IMG/VR virus record: IMGVR_UViG_3300050821_009100
Span: 1-32,543 of that record
Length of the DNA: 32,543 bases
Reading direction: 5' to 3' (one strand)
Source: a virus
A program made the translations under genes and the position numbers. Of the stretch, positions 22,475 through 30,970 are shown in pieces; positions within the stretch are counted from its first letter, which is position 1; each line of letters starts with the position of its first letter. The notes under the pieces are model-generated. The model did no database searches and was not told where the DNA came from. It saw only the letters and a list, made by a program, of their open reading frames with translations.

Positions 22475-22942
22475 ATGTACTTAGGAGCAACCCAAGCACC
22501 TAGCGCGCAGCAGCAAAACCAGGATGACCAGTTTGAGCGGCAGTTTTTTCAATACGTGCTCGATCGCGCAGTACCAGCAAACGCGGTACAGGATCCGAAT
22601 CAATTGCAGATCTTGAGCGATGCAGATTTTGAATGGTGGTGGATTGAAGCTTCGCGCACTAGCAACTTGCTAAAAGTGCTGATGAAAGAACAGGCAACCG
22701 GCCGTGATTTCATCGGGACCACAGCAAGCACCGTTGCGGGTGCCGTGGCATTCAATGGGATCAACATTGATAACTGGTGTGGAACCGCACAAGCAGCCGC
22801 GATGTTCCCGCTAGCGGTGCCTTACATCATGCCAGCAACGCGCGTCTATTCGCTTCTCTTCACGGATGCGAGCGGCAGCACGAACACCGTGCAACTGGTA
22901 TTCAACGGTTTCAAACTCTGGCCTCGACCGAAGGTGAACTAA
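22475..22942 (+). CDS. Candidate small major capsid protein (beta-barrel)
   Basis: 155 aa from the ATG at 22475 behind AAAGGAGG. A Gln-rich polar start (SAQQQNQDDQFERQFFQYVL) leads to a strand-rich domain ending ATRVYSLLFTDASGSTN, then TVQLVFNGFKLWPRP. A terminal 'LVFNGFKL' strand is frequent in small viral barrel proteins. Size is close to VP16 of P23-77 (about 173 aa), and the larger candidate lies directly upstream. Capsid role is inferred from size, expression signals and strand pattern. Confidence 0.55.
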   Translation: MYLGATQAPSAQQQNQDDQFERQFFQYVLDRAVPANAVQDPNQLQILSDADFEWWWIEASRTSNLLKVLMKEQATGRDFIGTTASTVAGAVAFNGINIDNWCGTAQAAAMFPLAVPYIMPATRVYSLLFTDASGSTNTVQLVFNGFKLWPRPKVN

Positions 22943-23502
22943 TGCCAGGCGCGAAACCTTACACATTACGGCACGCACTCACGCACCCGCTTGCGCGCAT
23001 GCTGCCGTTGTTGCAATGGCAAGGACAGGTTTACCGGATGGGAGAAAAACACCCCCCGTCCGGTGACCTGCCCGGCCACGGTCCGGATTGGGAAGTCGTG
23101 ACGTGTGTTCTCGCAGCGCGAGACACAACCCAGGTGCGCGTGAACTTGCAGCGAGATTACACACTGATGGCGATCACCACGTCATCGACCGTTACCGACC
23201 GCGGCGGTTTTCGTGCGCAGTTTTACGACACACGAAAACAATTGCGGTTTGCCGATCGTGGTGTGAATCGCGTGAATATTGCCGGCAGCATGGGCGGCGG
23301 CGGAAAGCCGGCGCCGTCTTTCTTGCGCGAGCCCTGGCGCTTCGACGAGCCAGACTCACAGATTCTTGTCGTGGTACAGAACTTCGAAACCGTGCAAAAC
23401 GAGATTCAGATCGCATTCTATGGCCTGGTATTGCGCTTCAACGATCCGCATCCTGGCGCAGTCGAATTTCCCGGCGGACCTGTCTCGAGTCTAGGAGAGT
23501 AA
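22942..23502 (+). CDS. Beta-rich structural protein, possible vertex or spike base
   Basis: 186 aa, TAATG overlap with the previous gene. Strands alternate: WEVVTCVLAARDTTQVRVNL, then DYTLMAITTSS, GGFRAQFYD, SFLREPWRF, and SQILVVVQNFETVQNEIQIA, ending FYGLVLRF. 'Q-N-F-x-x-x-x-N-x-I-x-I-x-x-Y-G' is a recurrent closing pattern of barrel proteins. It is translated together with the small capsid candidate. A penton or second capsid component is possible. Confidence 0.55.
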   Translation: MPGAKPYTLRHALTHPLARMLPLLQWQGQVYRMGEKHPPSGDLPGHGPDWEVVTCVLAARDTTQVRVNLQRDYTLMAITTSSTVTDRGGFRAQFYDTRKQLRFADRGVNRVNIAGSMGGGGKPAPSFLREPWRFDEPDSQILVVVQNFETVQNEIQIAFYGLVLRFNDPHPGAVEFPGGPVSSLGE

Positions 23503-24033
23503 ATGCGAAGCTTCGGAAACGGAACTCGCGTGCTAGCACCCCCACCGGATCCGGCAACCGGACAACTACCGCCGGCCGCGGCGCTTCCGGTATGGATCTA
23601 TCCGCCGATCAATTGGGAAAACATCGACCAAATTGCTTACGTCACCATCCCCGCGATCGGCTCCGAAGCGACGATTCTCACCTTTCAGATACCCAAAGGA
23701 AGAAACGGGATCATCAACAAAGTAGGAAACAACTTTGTAGGCGGTGGATGGACGGAAGGAACCGGCGATATTCTCTGGCGGATCCTGGTCGACGGCGCAC
23801 CCCCGCCGGCAGCCAACAGCTATTCCGCAATACCGGCGTCGCTCGGTTCGCCAGCCAACCCGACCCAGATTTCCGGTTTTCGTGTTTTCGAAAACCAAGT
23901 TGTCACGGTTGTAATTTTCAACAATCCGGCCGGACCGAGCGGCGGTATTACGCCGGCCGGCCAGCTTGCCGGCGCCCGGTTGTGCGGCTACCTGTATCCG
24001 CGCGAGCTCGAAGACGACAACATTTGGATTTAG
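23503..24033 (+). CDS. Beta-rich structural protein, possible vertex protein
   Basis: 176 aa from an ATG behind AGGAGA, directly after the previous stop. The core begins AYVTIPAIGSEATILTFQIP, then GRNGIINKVGNNFVGGG, DILWRILVDG, ISGFRVFENQVVTVVIFNNP, ending RLCGYLYPRELEDDNIWI. The strand pattern suggests a jelly-roll. Together with the preceding three genes it forms the likely capsid set. No specific family recognised. Confidence 0.55.
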   Translation: MRSFGNGTRVLAPPPDPATGQLPPAAALPVWIYPPINWENIDQIAYVTIPAIGSEATILTFQIPKGRNGIINKVGNNFVGGGWTEGTGDILWRILVDGAPPPAANSYSAIPASLGSPANPTQISGFRVFENQVVTVVIFNNPAGPSGGITPAGQLAGARLCGYLYPRELEDDNIWI

Positions 24034-24043
24034 AGGAAGGAAC

Positions 24044-25174
24044 ATGAGGAAGATTCTTGCCGCGCTGGTGCTGGCAATCAGTTTGCCAGCATCGGCGCAG
24101 TTCATCGGATACGTTGCACCGCAAACCGAGCAACAGACGCTAGCCACGAACACCGCGTGCACCGGATCGGCACAAACGTTTCCGATTCAGAATCTAGGAC
24201 AGACGCAACACTATTTGAGTGTCACCACCGGCACCCAACCGCAACAGTTTCAAGCGGAACTCGATGGCATCGATCGCGCCGGCAACGTGTACCGGATCTC
24301 CGATATGTTGCAGGATGCTTTCACTCCGATCATTCACCAGGGACAAGGCAGTTTGTTCGCGTCCGGCTACTTTCCCAAGATTCAGGTAGTGGTGACCTGT
24401 TCCCCCAACACCGCAACTTTCACGCTCGCGTATAGCGGTGCATGGGCCACGTTCAACCAAAACGCTGGCAGCTATCTCAATGCGCAGATCGATAAGGTGG
24501 ATTTTTCGAACGCGCCGGCCGGCGTGAATGTTACCGACACGTTTTCCACTCCGTTCGGATCGAGTTCCGGCACAATCTTTTTCACTTACTCCGGCGGCGC
24601 GCCGGCCGGCAGCACGCTCAAAGTATCGTGCACTACCAACCAGTTCGTAAATCCCACGCCAGCCTTGAACGTCACACCCGCGGCCAACAACACACTACAG
24701 GTGTTTCCGGTACCGGCAACCGCATGCCCGTTTGTTTCGGTTGCTTACACATCCGGCGGCGCCGGCGGAACCGTGACCGCGGAATACGTTCTCGATTCGC
24801 CAGGCCTTAAGGGAGCAGCCGGCGACGCCTGTCAATCCGGCGCGAAGAAATCTAGCGCGCCGATCGCCTTCCCCGGTGGATCCACAACGCAAGTTGTCGC
24901 GGCCGTTGCTGGCCAATCGGTCTACGTGTGTGGATGGCACATCTCGGAAGCGACCGGCGCCGGCACCTATCAGTGGGAATACGGCACCGGCGTTACGTGC
25001 GGAACCGGAACCAACGGCCTTACCGGTCTGGTTAACCTCACCGCGAATCAACCGGTGAGTTACGGCGACGGCGGTGCAACAGTTGCAACCGCACCCGCCG
25101 GCAATGCTTTGTGCCTGGTCACAACCGGCACCGGCAACGCGAATGGAATTGTCACGTTCGTACAGAGTCCATGA
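24044..25174 (+). CDS. Secreted Thr/Gly-rich protein, spike-like
   Basis: 376 aa from the ATG at 24044 behind GAGGAAGGAAC. Residues 1-19 are a Sec signal peptide (MRKILAALVLAISLPASAQ). The rest is low-charge, Thr/Ser/Gly/Val-rich and strand-rich with paired Cys (VKVSC-, CPFVSVAYTSGG, VYVCGWHIS), typical of exported beta proteins. It follows the capsid candidates in the same operon. A signal peptide is unusual for a virion protein; it may be a surface-displayed adhesin or a spike assembled through the membrane. Confidence 0.6.
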   Translation: MRKILAALVLAISLPASAQFIGYVAPQTEQQTLATNTACTGSAQTFPIQNLGQTQHYLSVTTGTQPQQFQAELDGIDRAGNVYRISDMLQDAFTPIIHQGQGSLFASGYFPKIQVVVTCSPNTATFTLAYSGAWATFNQNAGSYLNAQIDKVDFSNAPAGVNVTDTFSTPFGSSSGTIFFTYSGGAPAGSTLKVSCTTNQFVNPTPALNVTPAANNTLQVFPVPATACPFVSVAYTSGGAGGTVTAEYVLDSPGLKGAAGDACQSGAKKSSAPIAFPGGSTTQVVAAVAGQSVYVCGWHISEATGAGTYQWEYGTGVTCGTGTNGLTGLVNLTANQPVSYGDGGATVATAPAGNALCLVTTGTGNANGIVTFVQSP

Positions 25175-25185
25175 GAGGGGAAACG

Positions 25186-25362
25186 ATGATTGTGAACATG
25201 TTGTTGTCTTTCGCGTTCGTCTTTTTCATGCTCGGAACGTTTTTCTCGGTTGGATCCCAACCGCCCGGCACATGGTACGGGCGATTAAACATTGTGAGTC
25301 TGGGCTTGGCCTGTTGGGTGATGGCGGATCTAATGATGCGAACGGGGTTGCTCGGGAAGTGA
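25186..25362 (+). CDS. 58-aa two-helix membrane protein, holin-like
   Basis: The ATG at 25186 follows GAGAGGGGAAACG. Helices span about residues 4-21 (NMLLSFAFVFFMLGTFFSV) and 34-50 (LNIVSLGLACWVMADLM), with a polar loop GSQPPGTWYGR. The stop overlaps the next start (GTGA). Size and topology fit a class II holin or a small virion membrane protein. Confidence 0.6.
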   Translation: MIVNMLLSFAFVFFMLGTFFSVGSQPPGTWYGRLNIVSLGLACWVMADLMMRTGLLGK

Positions 25363-25505
25363 AACCGGAGGACTTGCGCAAAGAGCTCGATTCCCTGAAG
25401 CGAATGGTTTCGAGTCTCGAAAGTTGGCACCTACAGCAAGCCGCAAGAAAACGAATCGAATGGATCGAAGAAGAACTGAAACGGATCGAGCAACTGAATA
25501 AATGA
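25359..25505 (+). CDS. 48-aa coiled-coil protein, possible spanin-like or accessory
   Basis: A GTG start overlaps the preceding stop (GTGA). The protein is one long charged helix, KPEDLRKELDSLKRMVSSL, then RKRIEWIEEELKRIEQLNK. It sits between two small membrane proteins, with overlaps on both sides, so it probably works with them. No signal or lipobox is present. Function unknown. Confidence 0.55.
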   Translation: MKPEDLRKELDSLKRMVSSLESWHLQQAARKRIEWIEEELKRIEQLNK

Positions 25506-25879
25506 ATAAAACGGCCATCGACGTTGTAGTTTTCACTCTCGGGTGGATCTTGTTCGTTCTCGCCCAAGCACAGAACTCCGTCAAATCGAAAACCAACGGA
25601 CTCACCAGCCTGAATGAGTGGTTTCGCATGCACGCGGTGAACCTGGCCACGCGCGCGTTTTTCTCCGCACTGGCGTACGGATTTATCGTGCACACCATTG
25701 CCGCGAAGGTGGAAGCGGTGGGCCTGGCGCTTACCGCAACAACGATTGCCGGCATCGGCGGATATTCCGCGAACGCCTTGCTCTACCAGTTTTTCGGTTA
25801 TCTCCCTTGGTTGCGCGTGGAAGTCGCAGACCTGGCACCGGCAACCGCGCCAGATAAACCGCCGGCGGCGGTGAACTGA
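25502..25879 (+). CDS. Membrane protein with about three helices, holin-like
   Basis: 125 aa, ATGA overlap. Helices lie near residues 7-24 (DVVVFTLGWILFVLAQA), 50-68 (RAFFSALAYGFIVHTIAA) and 72-95 (VGLALTATTIAGIGGYSA). The C-terminus is Pro/Ala-rich. Three-helix small proteins of this size include class I holins. The group of three small genes before the transglycosylase resembles a lysis cassette, though these could also be virion membrane proteins. Confidence 0.6.
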   Translation: MNKTAIDVVVFTLGWILFVLAQAQNSVKSKTNGLTSLNEWFRMHAVNLATRAFFSALAYGFIVHTIAAKVEAVGLALTATTIAGIGGYSANALLYQFFGYLPWLRVEVADLAPATAPDKPPAAVN

Positions 25880-26109
25880 TGGCATACAAACTCGAGATCG
25901 ATATCGTGGATGCCGGCGACGAAACGATTAAGGTCACACACATTTTCTGGGGAGTGACCGAACAGGAAGTAGAAACCTACAAGCGTGAACATCTCGGTTC
26001 ATGCGAATACTTCAAGGCAGCCGAACGCGAGGGGCGCACGATCGAGGAAATGGAAGAGATCGACACGGACGAACTTCCAACGGCCGAAGACGACGAAGAG
26101 GAAAGCTAA
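25879..26109 (+). CDS. 76-aa acidic protein
   Basis: Starts one base into the preceding stop (TGATG). An N-terminal strand pair (YKLEIDIVDAGDETIKVTHI) is followed by a helix and an acidic tail (EEMEEIDTDELPTAEDDEEES). It is strongly negative, perhaps a chaperone, inhibitor or DNA-mimic-like partner. Function unknown. Confidence 0.6.
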   Translation: MAYKLEIDIVDAGDETIKVTHIFWGVTEQEVETYKREHLGSCEYFKAAEREGRTIEEMEEIDTDELPTAEDDEEES

Positions 26110-26114
26110 ATTGA

Positions 26115-26678
26115 ATGAACTTCGATTTCATACCGACCTGGGCCGATGCGATCGCCCAATTCGAAGGATTCAATTCGGCCGGCAGCCGTCCGCAACGAAA
26201 CAACAACCCCGGTGATCTCAAATACGCCGGTCAACCTGGTGCGATCGGAAAAGACTCTGCCGGCTTTGCGGTGTTTCCGGATGCCGGCACCGGCTTCCAG
26301 GCACTTTATACCCAGCTTCAAAAGTACGTCACCAGTTACCCGGGCGATTCGATTCTCGATATCACCGCACATTATTTAGGGCAATCCACACCGACCAGCG
26401 ACAGCCAGGGCAACGCATACACGTATGCAGCCTACGTTGCGAGCGCGCTCGGTGTGGATATGTCGACAACCCTAGGACAGCTTGCGAATCCCACACCGGC
26501 CGGTGTACCGATACCGGCCGGGCTCACGGATGGAACACCGGTCGACGCAAGTTTGATCGATCCCGACACCGGCGTCGATACGGCATCCCTGGCGCCGGCG
26601 AGCTCGAGCAGTAGCGCAATCATGGCGATCGTTGCCGTGGGAGTGATCTTTATTTTGGCGAGAAATTGGTTTGACTAA
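26115..26678 (+). CDS. Membrane-anchored virion transglycosylase-like protein
   Basis: 187 aa. ADAIAQFEGF carries the likely catalytic Glu near residue 16 and is followed by NNNPGDLKYAGQ, GFAVFPDAGTGFQALYTQL and a helical C-terminal lobe. This motif order is shared with the protein at 11444-11860. A Pro/Thr linker (about 125-160) leads to the terminal anchor IMAIVAVGVIFILARNWFD. A membrane-anchored transglycosylase in the virion recalls P7 of PRD1, which opens the cell wall during genome entry. Confidence 0.75.
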   Translation: MNFDFIPTWADAIAQFEGFNSAGSRPQRNNNPGDLKYAGQPGAIGKDSAGFAVFPDAGTGFQALYTQLQKYVTSYPGDSILDITAHYLGQSTPTSDSQGNAYTYAAYVASALGVDMSTTLGQLANPTPAGVPIPAGLTDGTPVDASLIDPDTGVDTASLAPASSSSSAIMAIVAVGVIFILARNWFD

Positions 26679-26851
26679 TGATCTCGAAAAAACTGTGCCA
26701 CATGGTGCGCAACCGCCTGCAACGGATCATGGGCTATATCGACCTAGCCGAGATCCAACCGGACGAGGAAAAGCGAAAAGCACAAATGCTGAAAGCAAAG
26801 GACCAGATCCGCGACCTTGACCAATTACTAGAACAGAAGATTCAAAAATGA
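26678..26851 (+). CDS. 57-aa helical hairpin resembling a histidine-kinase DHp domain
   Basis: Begins MISKKLCHMVRNRLQRIMGY and continues IDLAEIQPDEEKRKAQMLKA, then KDQIRDLDQLLEQKIQK. H-x-x-R-N-x-L-Q-x-I-x-G-Y-x-x-L plus a second helix rich in I-R-x-L-D-x-L-L closely follows the dimerisation/phosphoacceptor hairpin of sensor kinases, yet no ATPase domain is attached. Overlaps TAATG upstream and ATGA downstream support it as a real gene. It could be a phosphorelay decoy or simply a structural hairpin. Confidence 0.6.
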   Translation: MISKKLCHMVRNRLQRIMGYIDLAEIQPDEEKRKAQMLKAKDQIRDLDQLLEQKIQK

Positions 26852-28278
26852 AACGAGCACTCCAACTCTTAGCGATTTTGCTGATGCCCCTAGCAGCCGC
26901 GGCACAGTTCACCACTGTTACCGGCACCGTTGTCGACCCGAACGGTATCCCCTACGCCGGCGGTACTATCTCGGCAACGCTGGTGTTACCCGGCACCGGA
27001 TCGCCAACCTTGAACGGATCGAGCTACTCACCGCCAACCCAACCCGCGGGCCTCGATGCAAATGGAAGTTTCACGATTCGACTTGCCGACAACACCGTAC
27101 TTCTACCGGCGTCGACAACGTGGAATTTCACGGTGTGTTCTGCGAAAGGAACCGTCAACCCCGCAATCGGTACGGGCTCGCAATGTTTCACACTGGCATC
27201 ACCGATAACAATCTCAGGATCCACCCAATCAATCACCACACAATTGCATGCCGCGGCCCTGGCGCTCACGATTCCCACCACCGGAGGAGTAACCACGGTC
27301 AGCGCAACCGCGCCGATTGTCTCGAGCGGCGGCACAACTCCGAATATTTCGTGTCCTACCTGTAGCACCGGCACCGCGTTTCCGCTGTTCGCTCCGGATG
27401 GATCCGCTACGACACCCTCGTATTCGTGGAGTGCAAACCACAATGCAGGATGGTTTCACTACTCGATACCACCGGAAGGATCCGACGCATACGGTTTTTC
27501 GGTTGTGTCGCCAGGTTTCGGAATCTTCGACATTTTCAACGGCGGTGCATTCTCACACGGCACACTCGGTGCAAGTGGAGACATTTCGACAAACAACAAC
27601 CTCAATGGACTTGCAGTAAATGTGACAACCGTTTCGGCCTTTCAAGAATTCATTTCTGGCCCGGCACAGCTCACCGGTGTGGTAACTCAGGGCTCACACA
27701 CACACAGTACCGCATCCGATTACATCGTAGACGGTTCCGAAGTATCGACGCCCGGCACACCATCCGCCGGAACACAGCGCGGATACTTCAAAGCCGGAAA
27801 AGGATGGTGCGCGGTCGATAGCGGCGCGGTTGAATACTGCACATCGTCAGGCAACGGCACCGCGTCCATTCTGGTCGCATCCACAACGCTTACCGGCTCG
27901 GTTTCGGTTGGCAATAGCGACACATCGATTGTCACGCACACGATCACCATGCCCTCGAGCGGATGCCCGTGCCGAGCGAAAGTTTCTTACGGCCTGATGC
28001 TCACATCAACAAACTCCGGAATCATAGACGCGGCGGTGAACGACGGCACCGGCAATTATTTTGCAACTTCACAAACACTGGTGACCGGCAGCGCCAGCGG
28101 ATACGGCGCAACCGGAAGCGGGACAAGCCGCGGCACCTATGCGAACAACGCATCCGTAACGTTTGATCTCCGCGGCCAGGCTACGAACTCGGGAAGTGTG
28201 ACCGTCAACACCACCGCGAATAGCGGCGGAAATTTTCAGGGAAGCTATCTACAGATCGATATTTTCGCAAGTAATTAA
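26848..28278 (+). CDS. Secreted spike-like protein, paralogue of the next gene
   Basis: 476 aa. A Sec signal peptide (MKRALQLLAILLMPLAAAAQ) is followed by TGTVVDPNGIPYAGGTI, an Ig/carboxypeptidase-regulatory-like domain over about residues 22-150. The rest is Ser/Thr/Gly-rich and strand-rich, with a GSHTHSTASDYIVDGSE stretch and a C-terminal barrel-like end. The next protein (28290-29696) is closely similar in its first 160 residues and differs afterwards. This is the pattern of receptor-binding proteins that keep a base and swap tips. Confidence 0.65.
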   Translation: MKRALQLLAILLMPLAAAAQFTTVTGTVVDPNGIPYAGGTISATLVLPGTGSPTLNGSSYSPPTQPAGLDANGSFTIRLADNTVLLPASTTWNFTVCSAKGTVNPAIGTGSQCFTLASPITISGSTQSITTQLHAAALALTIPTTGGVTTVSATAPIVSSGGTTPNISCPTCSTGTAFPLFAPDGSATTPSYSWSANHNAGWFHYSIPPEGSDAYGFSVVSPGFGIFDIFNGGAFSHGTLGASGDISTNNNLNGLAVNVTTVSAFQEFISGPAQLTGVVTQGSHTHSTASDYIVDGSEVSTPGTPSAGTQRGYFKAGKGWCAVDSGAVEYCTSSGNGTASILVASTTLTGSVSVGNSDTSIVTHTITMPSSGCPCRAKVSYGLMLTSTNSGIIDAAVNDGTGNYFATSQTLVTGSASGYGATGSGTSRGTYANNASVTFDLRGQATNSGSVTVNTTANSGGNFQGSYLQIDIFASN

Positions 28279-28289
28279 GGAACCTCTAA

Positions 28290-29696
28290 ATGCGCAAACT
28301 GTTGCTTTTCCTTTTGATCGGTCTGACACTGCCGGCGGCCGCGCAGTTCACCACCGTTACGGGCACAGTTGTGGACCCGAACGGCATACCTTACGCCGGC
28401 GGCACAATCAGTCCCATTCTCGTAATCCCATCCGGCGCCGGATCCCCCACGCTGAACGGTGCAGGATACACACCACCATCGCAACCGACTGGCCTCGACA
28501 ATAACGGATCCTTTACGCTTCGCCTGGCGGACAACGCTGTACTTTTGCCGGCATCAACGAAATGGAATTTCATGGTGTGTTCCGCGAAAGGAACCGTTAA
28601 CCCCGCCATCGGAACCGGTTCGCAGTGTTTTACCCTGGCGAGCGCGATCACCATCACCGGCGCTTCACAATCAATCACCACCAATCTGCACGCGGCAGCC
28701 CTGGCGCTCACCGTACCGATCGGTAGCGGTGTGACCTCGGTCACTGGTGTTTCACCCATCACAAGCACCGGCGGCACAACGCCGGCAATCGGATGCCCTA
28801 CTTGCGAAACGATCACAGTCGGCGGAATCCCCGTATCCACCACCAACGCGGTCGATTTGCAATCCGCAGATTTCTCGGTGTTAATCACTAACCCAAGCAA
28901 TGGCGCGGTCGACTTCAGTGTGCAAGGGGTACCGTGGAATGGCTTCACGAACCCACTTGGCGGCGGAATCATCGCAATGGGAGCATTCAATACCAACTGG
29001 CAATGGACCACTTCGAATGGTCAATTTGCGGAAAACAACATCACATCCGCGACCAGTTCAGTTGCGCAATCGAGCCCTAAATACATTTGGAGCGGCGCCT
29101 ATTGGAACGGCAGTTCATCGGTAGGGGATTCGTGGACCGTACAAGACGTCATTGCGAATGGCACCAACGGTGCCAGCACTTACACGTTCACGCATTCGGG
29201 CTCACCAGGAACGGCTAGCGTTTCATTTCCTATCGCGAATGTAACAACCGGCTATCGGGTAGGCGGGGGAGCGACATCCGGCCACGTCTTGCGCGGCAAC
29301 GGAACGAATTTCGTCGACGCGGCCGTATCGTTTACCGATCTTACCGCGGCCGGCACCGTTAGACTCGTGAACCAGGTTGCCGCAATTGGCACAACAACCA
29401 TATTCACGACAGGTGCAAACACCGCACAGTATCTGATTGCCGCTTCGGTTTATTGCGATTCAGCAAGCGCCGGCGCCACGGTCACACTAACGATCACCTA
29501 CACAGATCCGAGCAACACCAGCCAGACGATCACACCAAGTGCGGCAACGTGCACCACCTTGGGAGCCTCCAGCTTTGCGCAGATATCGAGCACCGTCGCA
29601 GCGAAAAATGCGACGAACGTCACCTATTCAACGAGTATCGCGAATACTCCGACCTACGACCTGCGCATTGTTGTAACGCAAATGACAACCAACTAA
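28290..29696 (+). CDS. Secreted spike-like protein, paralogue of the previous gene
   Basis: 468 aa from an ATG 12 bases after the previous stop. The signal peptide (MRKLLLFLLIGLTLPAAAQ) and the following TGTVVDPNGIPYAGGTI domain match the previous gene closely, including FTLRLADNAVLLPAS, CSAKGTVNPAIGTGSQCF and LHAAALAL. After about residue 165 the two diverge completely. Likely duplicated base domains with different distal, possibly receptor-binding, parts. It is the last gene of the rightward operon and ends on a 4-base overlap with the convergent gene. Confidence 0.65.
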   Translation: MRKLLLFLLIGLTLPAAAQFTTVTGTVVDPNGIPYAGGTISPILVIPSGAGSPTLNGAGYTPPSQPTGLDNNGSFTLRLADNAVLLPASTKWNFMVCSAKGTVNPAIGTGSQCFTLASAITITGASQSITTNLHAAALALTVPIGSGVTSVTGVSPITSTGGTTPAIGCPTCETITVGGIPVSTTNAVDLQSADFSVLITNPSNGAVDFSVQGVPWNGFTNPLGGGIIAMGAFNTNWQWTTSNGQFAENNITSATSSVAQSSPKYIWSGAYWNGSSSVGDSWTVQDVIANGTNGASTYTFTHSGSPGTASVSFPIANVTTGYRVGGGATSGHVLRGNGTNFVDAAVSFTDLTAAGTVRLVNQVAAIGTTTIFTTGANTAQYLIAASVYCDSASAGATVTLTITYTDPSNTSQTITPSAATCTTLGASSFAQISSTVAAKNATNVTYSTSIANTPTYDLRIVVTQMTTN

Positions 29697-29923
29697 CTTG
29701 GCTGATGGATCCGCGACGGTTCACCGGAACCCGCCGGCGGCGCGAACGGTACGGTTTGCGTCGAAAGAATGACCCGGCACGCCGGACAATAGGTAGAAAC
29801 TATCAACCATCCTTCAACGTGCCACATAAAGAGGCTCATTTGTGGCATCTCTTCGCCACACTCTGAACAGAGCGGCAATACAACCGGCGGCATGCTTGGA
29901 ACAGGACCAGCACCAGTACCCAT
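29693..29923 (-). CDS. Small zinc-ribbon-like protein
   Basis: 76 aa from the ATG at 29923 behind GAGGGGGA, immediately after the ATPase stop (TAG then ATG). CSECGEEM near residue 19 and CPACRV near 46 make one four-Cys zinc site, with a hydrophobic segment in between (SLFMWHVEGWLIV). It is the last gene of the leftward operon. Function unknown. Confidence 0.65.
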   Translation of the reverse strand: MGTGAGPVPSMPPVVLPLCSECGEEMPQMSLFMWHVEGWLIVSTYCPACRVILSTQTVPFAPPAGSGEPSRIHQPS

Positions 29924-30970
29924 CTATTCCCCCTCTTGATCGAGATCGAAATCGCGAACGATCTCACGCGCCGATTCTACCGACTCGTCCCCCATCGCAA
30001 TCGCTTGCGCGTGAACTTCGGTCATCCACGCCGGCTGGACATAGACGCGGTGAATTTCATGCTCCCACGCAACAATGAATTCTCCGGTACCTAAACCCAT
30101 GATGTCTTGCCTCGTAGGTTTCGCAGTATCGGCCGGAATGTGCTCGAGTGTCCTTTCGATTTCGCGCGGATCCCGTTGCACCCCAAACAACCATACGGTG
30201 ACCTGGCGCAACAGAACCGCGGAAATGCCAGCGAGATCCTGAGAATCACACCAAAGGAAATTTTCGAGTGCGGCGCCCTGGCGAATCAATTCTTCGGCCG
30301 CGAACCGCACCGGTGAATTCTTTTGCTTCGGTGCAAACTTCCAGGCCTCCGGAATCACGCAAATAGTGTGCTTGCCCTTGTCGCGAATCCATTCGATCAC
30401 TGAGCGGACCACCAACGCTTGCAGATGGAAATCGTACTCGGTGAGATCCATCACGTTCATTCCGCGCGAAAGTTTGAGTTCTTTCGAATACGGCAAACGC
30501 TCAATTTGCGGAACCACCATACGAAGGTATTCCGCGAGCTCAGTGTAGACACGGCCGGCGATGCCACGCGCCAGTTTCGCCGCGGCTTCCGCATTCACCA
30601 TAATGTCAGCCAGGCCTCGCGGTTTCTTCCAACTCCCTTCGGGCCCACTGTAGGAATCACAAAGCTTGATGATCTCCGCACGCTGAAACTTAAGTTTCTC
30701 TGAAACTAAAGCTTCAAGAATGGAAGAAATAAACGGCCAATCGGTGCGGTCACGAAAATAAGGGGCGATCGGTGACGCGATGCGAAACGAGCCCTCACCC
30801 CGTTTCGTAACGAACGCGATTGCCCGCAGCCCACAGGCGCGCGACACCAGGCCTTCGAGTGTCGTCGTTTTGCCACTCTTCTGAGATTGCCCGGTGATAG
30901 CCAGGTGACCGACCGGAATCACCACCGGTTCACCGGTACCGACTTCGAAACCTAAAAGAACAGAGCTCAT
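29924..30970 (-). CDS. HerA/FtsK-superfamily ATPase, candidate genome-packaging motor
   Basis: 348 aa from the ATG at 30970 (ATGA overlap). A P-loop-like GQSQKSGKTT (27-36) has five rather than four residues between G and GKT, so Walker A is atypical. AFVTKRGEGSF follows. A Walker-B-like TICVIPEAWKF keeps the Glu (about residue 208) but has Pro in place of Asp. Next are RQGAALENFLWCDSQD (sensor) and WLFGVQRDPREIERTL. Size fits A32/P9-type packaging ATPases better than the 556-aa protein at 4290. Three micro-membrane or small genes lie just upstream. Packaging is inferred; a membrane translocase is the alternative. Confidence 0.75.
   Translation of the reverse strand: MSSVLLGFEVGTGEPVVIPVGHLAITGQSQKSGKTTTLEGLVSRACGLRAIAFVTKRGEGSFRIASPIAPYFRDRTDWPFISSILEALVSEKLKFQRAEIIKLCDSYSGPEGSWKKPRGLADIMVNAEAAAKLARGIAGRVYTELAEYLRMVVPQIERLPYSKELKLSRGMNVMDLTEYDFHLQALVVRSVIEWIRDKGKHTICVIPEAWKFAPKQKNSPVRFAAEELIRQGAALENFLWCDSQDLAGISAVLLRQVTVWLFGVQRDPREIERTLEHIPADTAKPTRQDIMGLGTGEFIVAWEHEIHRVYVQPAWMTEVHAQAIAMGDESVESAREIVRDFDLDQEGE

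Noticed and set aside
23088-24047. 319-codon plus-strand frame over the capsid region
   Set aside because: Runs in another frame through two well-started genes, is very Arg/Ser-rich and lacks strand pattern.
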